A stretch of DNA of 54,643 nucleotides, from assembly GCA_022826565.1 (NCBI GenBank), contig JAJDUP010000059.1, forward strand, positions 1-54,643, in the 5' to 3' direction. A program made the position numbers and the translations under genes. The notes beneath the pieces were generated by a model. That model was not told the DNA's origin. It saw only the letters and a program-made list of their open reading frames with translations, and ran no database searches. Of the stretch, positions 25,032-33,554 are shown piece by piece (position 1 is the stretch's first letter; the number at the start of each line of letters is the position of its first letter). Origin of the DNA: Gemmatimonadota bacterium. GTDB lineage: Bacteria; Gemmatimonadota; Gemmatimonadetes; Longimicrobiales; Gaopeijiaceae.

Positions 25032-25395
25032 CGTCGATCACCTCGCGTTCGGGCCGGAGTCGATATGTGCACCATGATACTACTTGCGGGGTCACTCTCG
25101 CCCACTTACTGTGCGCATTATTGTCGACAAATACGTCGACCAAGTGGCGTTGCGCTATCTGGAGCTGTTCATCCCAAGGTGGCTGGCTTCTGCCGTGACC
25201 TGCGACGGTCGCGACCGGAAGCCGCGCGCAGCTGGACGGAAGCAGGAGACGGTATGGGCATCGGGTCGCCCTTGGCTGTTGACTCCGTCCTCCCCCACGT
25301 CCGTCATCGCCACCCCACCCCCCACCCTCGCCCTTCCCGGCCCCTGCTACGGATCAATCGGATCCGCCGCGCGGCCGTTATCCCAGGAGGTGCCC
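25032..25395. other. 364-base divergent intergenic region between the S9 and SusC genes
   Basis: It must hold the promoters of both divergent units. Visible structure: TTGTCGAC at 25121-25128 and GTCGACCAA from 25135, an imperfect inverted repeat, in the most AT-rich part (25060-25145). The right side (25270-25395) is C-rich and ends in an AGGAGG ribosome-binding site at 25385-25390 for SusC. Frames that read through this region into SusC look non-coding. I see no RNA gene or anti-sigma/sigma pair. Confidence 0.45.
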
Positions 25396-28300
25396 ATGGG
25401 TAAGCTCTTTCATACCCGCAGTTTCACCGTTCTTCTCACATTCACCCTGATCGCGATCGTGGCTCTCGGGATCGCGCCGCTCAAGGCGCAGGCCCAGGGC
25501 GGTACGATCACCGGCCAGGTGACCTCGGCCGAATCGGGAGCCGCGGTCGATCTGGCCCAGGTGTTCGTGGAGGGCACCAGGATCTCGGTCACGACCACGG
25601 CCCAGGGACGCTACCTGCTGACGGGCGTGTCGGCGGGTGAGCGGACGGTAACCGTACAGCGTCTCGGCTACTCCGACGCTTCCCTGCAGGTCACGGTCGC
25701 GGACGGCGCCGCCGTCACCCTGGACTTCACCCTGAGCACCGCCCCGGTGGCCCTCAGCGGAATCGTGGTGACCGCCACCGGCGAGCAGCAGAAGATGAGC
25801 ATCGCGAACGTGATCGCGACGATCGGGGCCGATTCCATCGTTACCAGTGCGCCGATCACGAATGTCACCGACCTTCTGCAGGGCCGGGTTCCCGGCGTGA
25901 TGACCTTCAGCAACGCCGGCATGACGGGCTCGGCGGCGCGCGTCCGCATCAGGGGATTCAACAGCCTGTCGCAGGACAACTCGCCCCTCGTGATCGTCGA
26001 CGGCGTGCGCGTGGAGAACACTACAGGCGGCGGCAGCCGGATCGGCCCGGGGCAGTTCAGTTCGGGCTGGACGGCGGGGGCGGTGACGGATCTGAATCCG
26101 GAGGAAATCGAGTCGATCGAGATCGTGAAGGGCCCGTCGGCCGCAACGCTGTACGGAACGGACGGTGCCAATGGCGTAATCCAGATCCGCACCAAGCGAG
26201 GCAGGCCCGGCGAAGCCAGGTGGAGTGTCTACACCGAGGGGGGCGTGATCCAGCAGGCCTCCGACGTGCACCAGGGTTACTTCGCCTGGGGGCGGAATGC
26301 CGACGGCGCGACCATACGCTGCGAGAACCGCGTGCGCGTGGCCGGCGGGTGCATGCTGGACAGCCTGACGACGTGGAGCGCGTTCCGTGACTCCCCCTCC
26401 GCTCCGCTCGGGACCGGACACCGCGAGCAGCTTGGAGTTCAGGTCTCGGGCGGGGTCGAGCGCTTCCGCTACTTCCTGGCCACAGAGCTCGAGAACGAGA
26501 CCGGGTACCTCGAGCTTTCCGAATCCGAAATCCAGCGCAAGCAGGCGGAGCGTGGAGGGGTCGAGATTCCCGATTGGCAGAGACGCCCGAACTACCTGAA
26601 GCGGATGACCATGCGAGGGAACATCACGGCGCGTCTGAACGAGACCGCGGACATCAATGTCTCGACCGGCGTGACTCTCCAGCAGAGCCAGATCCCAAGC
26701 AATGGCGTCTTCTGGAGGGGTACCTGGGGACCCGGATACAACGACGACAACGAGGGATGGTGGCTTGGAGACCGTCCCGGCGATCTCTTTGCCACCCGGG
26801 CCGGAAACAACATTACCCGCTTCACCACCGGTGTAAACGGGGCCTGGCTACCACGACCATGGCTGACGTTGCGGGGCACGGTCGGCCTCGATCATTCGGC
26901 CCAGTTCTCCGACAACCTGCTTCGGCGGGGCGAGGACACCTCCGGAGCCCTCAACACGGGGTTCCGGAACCACATCCGCTCGGACATCGCCCTCTATACC
27001 ATCGACCTGGGGTCGACATCGGAATTCGACATCAATCCCACGGTCAAATCGAGGACGTCGTTCGGGGTCCAGTACAACCGCCGCCACCAGGGGGTGGCCC
27101 AGGCGTACGGCTCCGATCTGCCGCCGGGGGCCCAGACCGTCAACGGCGCCGCCAACTACCGAGCCTCGGAATCCAACGTTCAATCGGTGGTGGCGGGTGC
27201 CTATGTGGAGCAGAGCTTCGACCTGGACGGCCGTTTCTTCCTCACCGCCGCGATGCGCGCCGACGGGGCCAGCAACTTCGGCAAGGACTTCAAGACGGCC
27301 TGGTATCCCAAGGGAGGAGTCTCCTGGCTCATATCGGAGGAGGACTTCTTCCCCCGGGGCTCGTTCATCAACAGCCTGCGGTACCGGTTCGCATACGGCG
27401 CCTCCGGCGTCCAGCCACAGGCGACCGACGCCCTGGCGGCCGTCAACTTCGGCAGTGTCTTCGTGAACGGCCAGTCGCGGACCGGAGCGACCCTGAACGC
27501 GCTCGGCAACCCGGATCTCGGGCCGGAGCGAGTGACCGAATACGAGACCGGTTTGGACATGGACCTCTTCGACAGCCGGATCCAGTTCGAGACCACCGCC
27601 TACTATCGCAAGAGCGTGGATGCCCTGGTTCGGCGGGCGATGCCCCGATCCATCGGCATTACCGGTACCGGGCAATTGGACAACGTGGGTTCGGTACGGA
27701 ACATGGGAATCGAGGCCGATGTGCAGGCCGAGATCTTCACTGCGGCAGGGGTCACCTTCAGCGTGAACGTCAACGGTTCGGTGAATGACAACGTGCTCCT
27801 CGAACTCGCCGAAGGACTCCGTCCGCCGGAAGATCGCTTCATCAAGTTCGTCGAAGGCTGGCCGCTCTACGGACAGTGGGACCGTCCGGTCCTCGGCTGG
27901 AACGACGACAATGGCGACGGCGTCCTGCAGGCCGACGAGGTGCAGGTGGGCGATTCGATCGTCTTCATCGGCAATACGAATCCGACGAGAATGCTCAACT
28001 TCACGCCGACGATCTCGATGCTGGGCGGGAGACTGCACCTGAGTTCGCTGTTCGTATACCGCGGCGGCTGGGTGCAGACGAACTTCAGCGAGCTCAACAA
28101 GTGCAACTTCGGCGCCTGCCAGGCGCGGAACGACCCGGAGGCCCCGCTTCACCTGCAGGCGCAGTACATCGCCTTCACGAAACCCGGGCTGACCTATGCG
28201 GGATACCAGGAAGACGGGACCTTCACGCGGTGGGCGGAGGCTCTGGTAGCGTACACCTTCCAGCCGGGCGCCCTGCAGCAGCTCGGCCTGGGGGCAAGCA

Positions 28301-28485
28301 GCGCAACGGTATCGCTCAGCGCCAGAAACCTGATGCTCTGGACGGACTATACCGGTCCCGACCCCGAGGTGACCGCCAACCCGTCGCTCAGCGGAAACTT
28401 CGGAACGCGCTGGGACCTGGGCTACGACAATCCCACGGCACCGCCCGCGCGCTACGTCATCATGCGCGTCAAGCTCAACTTCTGA
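25396..28485 (+). CDS. SusC/RagA-family TonB-linked outer membrane transporter
   Basis: 1029 residues. Signal peptide to about residue 35 (LIAIVALGIAPLKAQAQ); carboxypeptidase-regulatory-like domain at about 36-110 (GTITGQVTSAESGAAVDLAQV); plug at about 115-230 with LSGIVVTATGEQQK, DLLQGRVPGVM, RIRGFNSLSQDNSPLVIVDG and the IESIEIVKGPSAATLYGTDGA motif. A long beta-barrel follows, ending in VIMRVKLNF with a terminal Phe, as expected for outer-membrane insertion. It imports bulky nutrients such as glycans or oligopeptides, driven by TonB. The ATG has an AGGAGG site 6 bases upstream. Its SusD partner follows 12 bases downstream. The substrate cannot be read from sequence, but the adjacent S9 peptidase favours peptides. 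Confidence 0.93.
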   Translation: MGKLFHTRSFTVLLTFTLIAIVALGIAPLKAQAQGGTITGQVTSAESGAAVDLAQVFVEGTRISVTTTAQGRYLLTGVSAGERTVTVQRLGYSDASLQVTVADGAAVTLDFTLSTAPVALSGIVVTATGEQQKMSIANVIATIGADSIVTSAPITNVTDLLQGRVPGVMTFSNAGMTGSAARVRIRGFNSLSQDNSPLVIVDGVRVENTTGGGSRIGPGQFSSGWTAGAVTDLNPEEIESIEIVKGPSAATLYGTDGANGVIQIRTKRGRPGEARWSVYTEGGVIQQASDVHQGYFAWGRNADGATIRCENRVRVAGGCMLDSLTTWSAFRDSPSAPLGTGHREQLGVQVSGGVERFRYFLATELENETGYLELSESEIQRKQAERGGVEIPDWQRRPNYLKRMTMRGNITARLNETADINVSTGVTLQQSQIPSNGVFWRGTWGPGYNDDNEGWWLGDRPGDLFATRAGNNITRFTTGVNGAWLPRPWLTLRGTVGLDHSAQFSDNLLRRGEDTSGALNTGFRNHIRSDIALYTIDLGSTSEFDINPTVKSRTSFGVQYNRRHQGVAQAYGSDLPPGAQTVNGAANYRASESNVQSVVAGAYVEQSFDLDGRFFLTAAMRADGASNFGKDFKTAWYPKGGVSWLISEEDFFPRGSFINSLRYRFAYGASGVQPQATDALAAVNFGSVFVNGQSRTGATLNALGNPDLGPERVTEYETGLDMDLFDSRIQFETTAYYRKSVDALVRRAMPRSIGITGTGQLDNVGSVRNMGIEADVQAEIFTAAGVTFSVNVNGSVNDNVLLELAEGLRPPEDRFIKFVEGWPLYGQWDRPVLGWNDDNGDGVLQADEVQVGDSIVFIGNTNPTRMLNFTPTISMLGGRLHLSSLFVYRGGWVQTNFSELNKCNFGACQARNDPEAPLHLQAQYIAFTKPGLTYAGYQEDGTFTRWAEALVAYTFQPGALQQLGLGASSATVSLSARNLMLWTDYTGPDPEVTANPSLSGNFGTRWDLGYDNPTAPPARYVIMRVKLNF

Positions 28486-28497
28486 GGAGGACACACA

Positions 28498-29787
28498 ATG
28501 TACGTGGAAAGAAAGAGACACTGCTTTCTCGTAGCCCTCGCCGGCGTGCTCCTGATGGGTTGCGACGCGCTCACGGATGTCGACGCGCCGGATGTCGTGC
28601 AGCCCAAGGACGTCGACAACGCCGAGGGGGCGGCGGCTTTCGGAGCCGCCGCGATCGACAACCTCTACGGTCAATTCGCCAACATGACCTCGACCACCGG
28701 GCGGTTTTCGGACGAGTTCTACCTCTCCGACTCCTTCAACGCCTTTGCCGCCGTCGACTACCGGGAGCAGGCCGTCACCTACACCGAGTGGGGGCCGGTC
28801 CTCCTGGGCCGGGGACGAACCTTCGCGCAGCTGGGCATCGACCTGTACCTCCAGCACGCGCCGGAAGAGCGTGCCGCAATCGGACAGCTGTACGCCGTGC
28901 GCGGCCTCGCGGCGCTGCTCCTGGGCGAGGTCAACTGCAACGGGACCCCGCTCAGCGAGGTGGTCGACCTGAAGCCGGTCTACGGTGGACCGATCACCAG
29001 CGACAGCATGACCACGCGCGCGGTGGCGGAGCTCGACATCGCACTCGACTACGCGTCCGCGGACCCGCGCATCATGAATCTCGTTCGCGTGGCCCGCGGC
29101 CGGGCGCTCACCAATCTGGGCCGCTTCAGCGAGGCGGCGTCAGCGGTTGCCGGAGTACCTACCGACTACGAGTACTACGCCGAACTGACCTCGGCCGGGT
29201 CGGGGATCCAGAACCCCATCTTCAACACGAACAGCATGACGGACGTGTGGGGCGCCATCACCGTTGCGGACGGCGAGGGGGCCAACGGACTCGACTTCGT
29301 CAGCGCAAACGATCCGCGCGTTCCGACCGAGTTGCTCGGAACGGGCAGGGACGGCGAGACGGAGCACTACTACTTCACCAGGTTTACCGATCGCTATGAC
29401 CCGATCGTATTGGCTTCCGGGATCGAGGCGCGGCTCATCGAAGCCGAGGCAGACCTTCAGGCCGGAGGCAGCAGGTGGTTGTCGATCCTGAACGACCTGC
29501 GGGCGGTAGCAATCGATCCGCCGCTGGAGCCGCTGATGGATCCGGGAACGCGCGACGGGTGGGTGGATCTCGTGTTCCGCGAGCGTGCGTTCTGGCTCTT
29601 CGCAACCGGTCACCGCATGGGCGACCTGCGAAGGCTCCTGCGCCAGTACGGACGGTCCCAGAACGACACCCATCCGGTGGGCCACTACAAGGGCCCGCAG
29701 GATTACGGGACCGACGTGGTGTTCATTCTGACGCTTTCGGAGCAGTCGAATCCCGAGGGGTTCGTCTGCATGGACAGGAACCCGTAG
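28498..29787 (+). CDS. SusD/RagB-like surface lipoprotein
   Basis: 429 residues. The lipobox LLMGC (C22) marks a lipoprotein. SusD proteins cap the SusC channel and bind the substrate with a TPR-based fold. The helical core is visible as AEGAAAFGAAAIDNLYGQF, RTFAQLGIDLYLQ, IGQLYAVRGLAALLLGEVNCNG and VARGRALTNLGRFSEA, and the family's closing pattern as LVFRERAFWLFATGHRMGDLRRLLRQYG. It is co-transcribed with the SusC gene (AGGAGG between them) and followed by a strong terminator-like hairpin. Confidence 0.9.
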   Translation: MYVERKRHCFLVALAGVLLMGCDALTDVDAPDVVQPKDVDNAEGAAAFGAAAIDNLYGQFANMTSTTGRFSDEFYLSDSFNAFAAVDYREQAVTYTEWGPVLLGRGRTFAQLGIDLYLQHAPEERAAIGQLYAVRGLAALLLGEVNCNGTPLSEVVDLKPVYGGPITSDSMTTRAVAELDIALDYASADPRIMNLVRVARGRALTNLGRFSEAASAVAGVPTDYEYYAELTSAGSGIQNPIFNTNSMTDVWGAITVADGEGANGLDFVSANDPRVPTELLGTGRDGETEHYYFTRFTDRYDPIVLASGIEARLIEAEADLQAGGSRWLSILNDLRAVAIDPPLEPLMDPGTRDGWVDLVFRERAFWLFATGHRMGDLRRLLRQYGRSQNDTHPVGHYKGPQDYGTDVVFILTLSEQSNPEGFVCMDRNP

Positions 29788-29820
29788 GGGGGCTCCACAT
29801 ACACCCCTGATACGGGGTTG

Positions 29821-29863
29821 CACCCCGGCGGGGCCGGGTGGTTTGCCTGGCCCGGCCGGGGTG
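29821..29863 (+). terminator. strong GC-rich hairpin after the SusC/SusD operon
   Basis: CACCCCGGC (29821-29829) pairs perfectly with GCCGGGGTG (29855-29863), with further G/C pairing inside and a T-rich loop (GGTTTGCC). Only a short T-rich tail follows, so it could be a weakly T-tailed intrinsic terminator. It separates the SusC/D operon from the RES/Xre TA pair. Confidence 0.6.
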
Positions 29864-29867
29864 TTAC

Positions 29868-29901
29868 GTTCATATGGACCGTATTGGAGGTTCATATGAA
29901 C
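29868..29901 (+). promoter_or_regulatory. TTCATATG repeats with the perfect palindrome GTTCATATGAAC
   Basis: GTTCATATG occurs at 29868-29876 and again at 29890-29898, 22 bases apart. The second copy is part of the 12-base palindrome GTTCATATGAAC (29890-29901), which overlaps the antitoxin start codon at 29896. A GGAGG ribosome-binding site lies between the copies. Position and symmetry suggest an autoregulatory operator that would also block translation initiation. Confidence 0.5.
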
Positions 29902-30345
29902 ATGACAAGACACAGCCTCGCTGACCTTCCCGCCCGGCTGGTTCGCGAGGCGCGTCCGGTCTACAGCGAACCCGACCAGCTCGAGCGGTTGCGGCAGGCC
30001 GCGGAGACCGGGCTGCCGGTCGAGGCCGTGAAGGTGCTGCAGGCGGAGTTGAAGCGGTTTGGTGCACGGCGGCCGGCCGACTTCGTGAACCGGATCATCT
30101 CGCGCGCAACCCGGCAGCGGCGGGATCGGCTGAAGAGGGAGGAAAGCGAAGCGGTGCTGCGCGTCGCCGCGGTGATGGCGCTGGCCGTCTACGTCTGGGG
30201 AGAAGAGGAGGGGGCGGCGGAGTTCCTGATTCATCCGCATCCGATGCTGCGAGGGGCCATACCCATCGAGATGGCACTCTCGGAAACCGGCGTCAGGCAC
30301 GTTGAAGACATCCTCTGGGGCCTGCACTACGGCCTTCCCGTGTAG
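29896..30345 (+). CDS. Xre/MbcA/ParS-type antitoxin (partner of RES toxin)
   Basis: 149 residues. The N-terminal part is helical and probably DNA-binding (LPARLVREARPVYSEPDQLE, RLRQAAETGLPVEAVKVLQA). The middle has RADFVNRIISRATRQRR-like basic helices, and the C-terminal part carries the DUF2384-type toxin-binding ending: AVYVWGEEEGAAEFLIHPHP, then RGAIPIEMALSETGVRHVED with an ILWGLHYGLPV finish. These proteins block the NAD-binding cleft of RES toxins. I chose the ATG at 29896 because GGAGG precedes it. The toxin gene follows after 6 bases. Confidence 0.85.
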   Translation: MNMTRHSLADLPARLVREARPVYSEPDQLERLRQAAETGLPVEAVKVLQAELKRFGARRPADFVNRIISRATRQRRDRLKREESEAVLRVAAVMALAVYVWGEEEGAAEFLIHPHPMLRGAIPIEMALSETGVRHVEDILWGLHYGLPV

Positions 30346-30351
30346 CTGGTC

Positions 30352-30804
30352 ATGCCCGCTCAGGTCTATCGAATCCATGACCGTCGTTTTCGTGCCCTCA
30401 GCGGCATGGGTGCAGCGCTGAAAGGGGGACGATGGAACCCACCGGGTCTACATGTCGTGTACACCTCCGCTTCCTATGAAGGCACATTGCTCGAAGTACT
30501 CGCCCGAGCAGCAGCAAGGAGGATACCGCAGGGCCATGTGGCGTCCCGCATCGTGCTGCCCGACGGCTGCGAAGTGCAACGTCTCAATGCCTCGGAAGAA
30601 CCCCCGCACTGGTTCGACCGGATGCGTTCTCAGGAGATTGGGCGGGCGTGGGCGGAATCGCAGCGGGCGCTCGCTTTGGAAGTGCCCTCGTACATTGCGC
30701 AACCCTGGGGCCGAAATGTGCTCCTGAACCCGCGCCATCCGGACTTCGGCCGCGTCCGCGTTGCGGAAGTCGTGGACATCGGCTGGGATCCGCGGCTGTT
30801 CTGA
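30352..30804 (+). CDS. RES-domain NAD+-degrading toxin
   Basis: 150 residues, normal RES size. The motif GAALKGGRWNPPGLHVVYTSASYEG (residues about 21-45) contains the Arg and Tyr/Ser residues that line the NAD-binding pocket, and ALALEVPSYIAQPWGRNVLLNPRHPDF (residues about 101-127) gives the second half of the site (V-P-S, N-x-L-L-N-P-x-H). RES toxins deplete NAD+ when free. The gene lies directly after its antitoxin and before the aldo/keto reductase gene, with 63 bases between. Confidence 0.9.
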   Translation: MPAQVYRIHDRRFRALSGMGAALKGGRWNPPGLHVVYTSASYEGTLLEVLARAAARRIPQGHVASRIVLPDGCEVQRLNASEEPPHWFDRMRSQEIGRAWAESQRALALEVPSYIAQPWGRNVLLNPRHPDFGRVRVAEVVDIGWDPRLF

Positions 30805-30867
30805 TCACGGGGCCCCGCGGTATAGTCCACAGTCGAAACTCAACCCCCAAACCCCGGAGTCCGCCCC

Positions 30868-31884
30868 TTGCAATACACCCTCCTGGGAAACAGCGGCCTC
30901 GTCGTCTCGCGCATCGCGCTCGGCTGCATGAGCTTCGGCAGCCGCAAATGGCGCCCCTGGATGCTCGAAGAAGACGAGGCCGGACCCTTCTTCCGGCGCG
31001 CCGTCGAACTCGGCATCAACTTCTTCGATACGGCGGACGTGTATTCGCTCGGCGTGAGTGAGGAGATTACCGGCAAGTGGGTGCGGGAATACACCGTCCT
31101 CGACGAGGCCGTCATCGCGACCAAATGCCGCATGCGGATGGGCAAGGGGCCGAACCGCGGGGGCCTCTCGGCGAAGCACATCATTCAATCGTGCGAGGCC
31201 TCGCTGCGGCGGCTGGGCGTGGAGCGCATCGACCTCTACCAGATCCACCGCGCCGACCCCAGCACCCCTGTCGAGGAGACCCTCGCCGCGCTCGACCGCC
31301 TCGTTCACGACGGCAAGGTCCTCTACCTGGGGGCCAGCTCCATGTTCGCATGGGAACTCATGAAGATGCTGTCGGTGTCCGAGCGCAACGGCTGGGCCCG
31401 CTTCGTCTCCATGCAGAACCACTACAACCTCGTCTACCGGGAAGAGGAGCGCGAAATGATGCCTTTGTGTGTGGATCAGGGTCTGGGCGTGATTCCCTGG
31501 TCCCCCCTCGCGCGTGGTCTGCTCACAGGCAAGCGCTCCCGCGGGATGCACGACGCCTCGGCGCGGGACGAACACGACGCCCCTCTCGCCGACGAGCTCT
31601 ACGACCACGGGTCGGACTGGGACGTGGTCGACGCGACGCTCGGCGTGGCCGGGCGGCGCGGCGTCGAGCCTGTGCAGGTCGCGCTGGCGTGGCTGCTGTC
31701 GCGGCCGGCCGTGGTCGCGCCGGTCGTCGGCTTCACGAAGGTCGAGCAGATGGATGCGGCGGCCGCCTCGGTCGACCTGGTCCTCACCGACGACGAGTGC
31801 GCCGAGCTGGAAGCGCCCTACCGCCCCCACGAGGTGCGCGGCTGGCTCGGCGGCCCCCTCAAGCTCCCGGGGATCAGTTCGTGA
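30868..31884 (+). CDS. aldo/keto reductase
   Basis: 338 residues, a TIM-barrel NADPH-dependent reductase. The start is TTG at 30868, which gives the usual N-terminus QYTLLGNSGLVVSRIALG; no ATG fits. The catalytic tetrad can be traced: D and Y in FFDTADVYSLGVSEE, K in VIATKCRMRMG and H in IDLYQIHRADPSTP. The C-terminal VVAPVVGFTKVEQMDAAAAS binds the cofactor phosphate. The substrate is unknown. The stop overlaps the GTG start of the dehydratase gene (GTGA), so the two act together, for example on a hydroxy or keto amino-acid derivative. Confidence 0.9.
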   Translation: MQYTLLGNSGLVVSRIALGCMSFGSRKWRPWMLEEDEAGPFFRRAVELGINFFDTADVYSLGVSEEITGKWVREYTVLDEAVIATKCRMRMGKGPNRGGLSAKHIIQSCEASLRRLGVERIDLYQIHRADPSTPVEETLAALDRLVHDGKVLYLGASSMFAWELMKMLSVSERNGWARFVSMQNHYNLVYREEEREMMPLCVDQGLGVIPWSPLARGLLTGKRSRGMHDASARDEHDAPLADELYDHGSDWDVVDATLGVAGRRGVEPVQVALAWLLSRPAVVAPVVGFTKVEQMDAAAASVDLVLTDDECAELEAPYRPHEVRGWLGGPLKLPGISS

Positions 31885-32882
31885 GCGGGGTCGGTGCGGG
31901 CACGCGTCCCCGCATCCCGGGTCTCACCCTGACGCGCGCCGACTTCGAGGCCGCATACAGGAACGTCGCGCCGCACGTCTACAAGACGCCGCTGCTCACC
32001 AGCCGCTCCCTCGGCGAGGCGTGCGGACACGACGTGCGCCTCAAAGCCGAACTTTTCCAGCGCGGCGGCTCCTACAAGGTCCGCGGCCCGCTCAACAAGA
32101 TCGCCCGGCTCACCGACGAGGAACGCGCGCGGGGCGTGATCTGCTCCTCGGCGGGCAATCACGCGCAGGGCGTGGCGATCGCGGCGCGGCATTACGGCGT
32201 GAAGGCCGTGGTGTGCATGGCGGAGAATGCCACCCCCGCCAAGGTCGCCGCCACGAAGGGCTACGGCGCGAGCGTGGTCCTCCACGGCAGCATCTGGGAC
32301 GAGGCCAACGAGAAGGCGCTCGAACTCGTCGAGACGGAGGGCTACACCTACGTCCACCCATTCGACGACCCCGACCTGATCGCGGGACAGGGAACGCTTG
32401 GCCTCGAGATCATGGAGCAGTTCCCCGAGGTGGAGCTGGTGGTGGTGCCGATCGGGGGCGGGGGTCTGATCTCGGGGATCTCGATGGCGGTGAAGTCGAT
32501 CAACCCGGCGATCCGCGTGATCGGCGTGGAGTCGTCCGGGGCGCCGGCGATGAGGCGCAGCGTGCACCGCGGGTCGCGTGTGACGCTGGATCGGGTCGAC
32601 TGCGTCATCGACGGGCTCGTGGTGAAGCAGGTGGGCGAAAACACCTGTTCCGTCGTGTCCCGGTTCGTGGACGAGATCGTGACCCTCCCCGACGAGCAGA
32701 TCTTCGAGGCGGTGCTGTGGCTGATGACCCGCGCCAAGCTCGTGACCGAGGGCGCGGCCGCGTCGCCGGTGGGGGCGCTGCTGCAGGGGCTGGTGGATGC
32801 GCCGGCCGGGACGAAGACGGTGTGCGTGCTGAGCGGCGGGAATCTGGATGTGAGGAAGCTGCGGGGGTTGTCCTGGAATTGA
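31881..32882 (+). CDS. threonine/serine dehydratase-like PLP enzyme (fold type II)
   Basis: 333 residues starting at a GTG inside the previous stop. The Schiff-base Lys is K66 in FQRGGSYKVRG; SSAGNHAQGVAIAA binds the substrate carboxylate; the PLP-phosphate loop is the tetraglycine GGGGLISG at 191-194; the closing SGGN motif is SGGNLDVRKL. There is no C-terminal ACT regulatory domain, so it is not feedback-regulated IlvA but a catabolic serine/threonine dehydratase, serine racemase or hydroxyaspartate ammonia-lyase. It would yield a 2-oxo acid and ammonia. Confidence 0.9.
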   Translation: MSGVGAGTRPRIPGLTLTRADFEAAYRNVAPHVYKTPLLTSRSLGEACGHDVRLKAELFQRGGSYKVRGPLNKIARLTDEERARGVICSSAGNHAQGVAIAARHYGVKAVVCMAENATPAKVAATKGYGASVVLHGSIWDEANEKALELVETEGYTYVHPFDDPDLIAGQGTLGLEIMEQFPEVELVVVPIGGGGLISGISMAVKSINPAIRVIGVESSGAPAMRRSVHRGSRVTLDRVDCVIDGLVVKQVGENTCSVVSRFVDEIVTLPDEQIFEAVLWLMTRAKLVTEGAAASPVGALLQGLVDAPAGTKTVCVLSGGNLDVRKLRGLSWN

Positions 32883-32903
32883 AGTCTCGGTCTTCCGAAT
32901 TGG

Positions 32904-32933
32904 GTGTCAGATAGGCTATACTGTTTCTGACAC
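32904..32933 (+). promoter_or_regulatory. AbiE promoter with flanking inverted repeat GTGTCAGA/TCTGACAC
   Basis: A perfect 8-base inverted repeat, GTGTCAGA (32904-32911) and TCTGACAC (32926-32933), encloses TATACT (32917-32922), a good -10 element. An AGGAGA ribosome-binding site (32946-32951) leads to the GTG start at 32958. The arrangement suggests that the AbiEi antitoxin represses its own promoter. Confidence 0.6.
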
Positions 32934-32957
32934 CACTGACCAAAACAGGAGACAACC

Positions 32958-33554
32958 GTGCCCAGCTTGCCGCGGCGAATCATGGAGTACGCCGAGACTT
33001 TGCCCGAGGGTGCCCCGATCTGCCCGAGCGCTCTGCTTCATATGGGGAATCGTGCGGCCATCGACCAGGCATTGTCCCGCCTGGCCCGCCGGGAGCAACT
33101 CCTGCGTGTGTGTCGAGGCGTCTACGTGCAACCTGTCGACACCGAGTTCGGCGTCCGCGCACCGTCCGTCGAGAAGGTCATCGCGGCGCTGTCAGCCCTT
33201 TGGGGCGAAACGATCGTTCCATCCGGGGGAGCTGCGGCGAACGTCCTGCGACTCACTACCCAGGTACCAATGGCGTCGGTCTATTTGACATCCGGACCGA
33301 CGCGCACGCTAAGACTGTTCGCTCAGGTCATCCGGTTGCGACATGCTCCGCGATGGCAGCTGGTTGCGCCCGGACGGCCAGCGGGCCTCGCGGTTCGAGC
33401 GATGGCATGGCTCGGTCCACACGAGGTCAAGGACGGTCTAAGCGTGGTCAAGCGGTCGCTGGCCCAGGAAGACCTTGACGAGCTTGCCGCAGCCCGTGCA
33501 ATTCTGCCGTCGTGGTTGGCGGAGCCGATCAGTGAGTTCGTTTCCTGTGGGTAG
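32958..33554 (+). CDS. AbiEi-family (DUF6088) antitoxin of an AbiE type IV TA system
   Basis: 198 residues with a GTG start preceded by AGGAGA. The N-terminal winged-helix region (IMEYAETLPEGAPICPSALL, IDQALSRLARREQLLRVCRG, VYVQPV) is the DNA-binding part of AbiEi proteins. The following VIAALSALWGETIVPSGGAAAN and SVYLTSGPTRTLRL segments are typical of the DUF6088 variant. AbiEi represses its operon and counteracts the AbiEii nucleotidyltransferase toxin. Codon use is visibly less GC-biased than in neighbouring operons, consistent with transfer. The toxin gene overlaps its 3' end but is broken. Confidence 0.87.
   Translation: MPSLPRRIMEYAETLPEGAPICPSALLHMGNRAAIDQALSRLARREQLLRVCRGVYVQPVDTEFGVRAPSVEKVIAALSALWGETIVPSGGAAANVLRLTTQVPMASVYLTSGPTRTLRLFAQVIRLRHAPRWQLVAPGRPAGLAVRAMAWLGPHEVKDGLSVVKRSLAQEDLDELAAARAILPSWLAEPISEFVSCG

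Noticed and set aside
25084..25395. An in-frame upstream extension of the SusC gene by about 100 codons
   Set aside because: It lacks coding character, whereas the ATG at 25396 has an AGGAGG site and begins a signal peptide.
31077..31880. An upstream extension of the dehydratase frame through the reductase gene
   Set aside because: The extension is out-of-frame reductase sequence; the GTG at 31881 gives the normal family start and a 4-base overlap.
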